Shown: positions 57,863 to 57,864 of the stretch, piece after piece
Position numbering within the stretch: the stretch's first letter is position 1
Layout of the letters: every line of letters starts with the position of its first letter
Assembly: GCA_025352125.1 (NCBI GenBank)
Contig: JANXTZ010000066.1
Span: 1-57,864 of the forward strand
Source: Deinococcales bacterium
GTDB lineage: Bacteria > Deinococcota > Deinococci > Deinococcales > JAAFIG01
Direction: 5' to 3'
DNA: 57,864 bases
Translations under genes and position numbers: made by a program
Notes under the pieces: model-generated
Told to the model about the DNA's origin: nothing
The model's input: the letters and a program-made list of their open reading frames with translations, nothing else
The model's database searches: none

Positions 57863-57864
57863 AG

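Noticed and set aside
1..57864. tRNA, rRNA, CRISPR array or complete insertion sequence
   Set aside because: I looked for tRNA-like T-arm and acceptor patterns, regularly spaced repeats and transposase motifs on both strands and found none that I could support.

Overview
This window is a chromosomal segment, roughly half G+C by eye, from a member of the Deinococcota (Deinococcus-Thermus). The best lineage marker is elongation factor P (1182-1742), whose Arg-tipped loop reads as the Thermus form. Two genome-wide habits support the placement. Many genes appear to be expressed from leaderless promoters, with a TAnnnT -10 box 5-7 nt before the start codon. The palindrome CTCGAG also occurs about once per 100 bp in every frame, between genes and inside terminators, which resembles the HIP1 palindrome of cyanobacteria but with another sequence. 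Housekeeping genes (efp, pheS, pheT, holA) show that this is chromosome.

Layout. 0-8.7 kb: an interrupted PadR-regulated membrane gene, efp, a Uma2-type nuclease, an ATP-grasp protein, pheS-pheT behind an attenuator-like leader, and a tandem GNAT acetyltransferase preceded by two overlapping mini-ORFs. 8.9-13.3 kb: a heterodimeric ABC exporter and a lincosamide-type nucleotidyltransferase, which together with the GNAT look like a drug-defence neighbourhood. 13.3-15.6 kb: an AT-richer, CTCGAG-poor toxin/immunity pair, with a toxin of SH3-like, LysM-like, hydrophobic and EndoU-type RNase parts. 15.7-20 kb: an ArsR-type regulator divergent from flavin reductase plus MFS transporter, then a dynamin-like GTPase. 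20-26 kb: a truncated glycosyltransferase, a Nudix protein, and a compact DUF3500 / EF-hand membrane protein / HupE / two-component cluster. 26-31.6 kb: a U32 protein (RlhA-like), a doubly frameshifted SEC-C gene, a GH26-like protein and small membrane proteins. 31.7-36.4 kb: a GntR/FCD-headed catabolic operon (BenE transporter, M20 hydrolase, PPOX protein, PLP dehydratase).

36-41.9 kb: an orphan AbrB-like gene, an EamA transporter, YbaK, holA, a TetR gene divergent from DUF4260, and an SDR/TetR module flanked by two copies of the ribokinase gene tail. 42-53 kb: a scattered ribose-type sugar system made of RbsK, RbsD, a DeoR regulator, two RbsA-like ATPases, a frameshifted permease and a periplasmic binding protein, with an FN3/esterase lipoprotein gene between. 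53-57 kb: a phnDCE-type transporter. The right end carries an AT-rich secreted protein of unknown function.

The three loci with broken reading frames (567-561, 28670-28914, near 51092) are either real pseudogenes or base-calling errors; raw reads would decide. I see no tRNA, rRNA, CRISPR array or complete insertion sequence. All family names rest on sequence patterns recognised by eye, without database searches.
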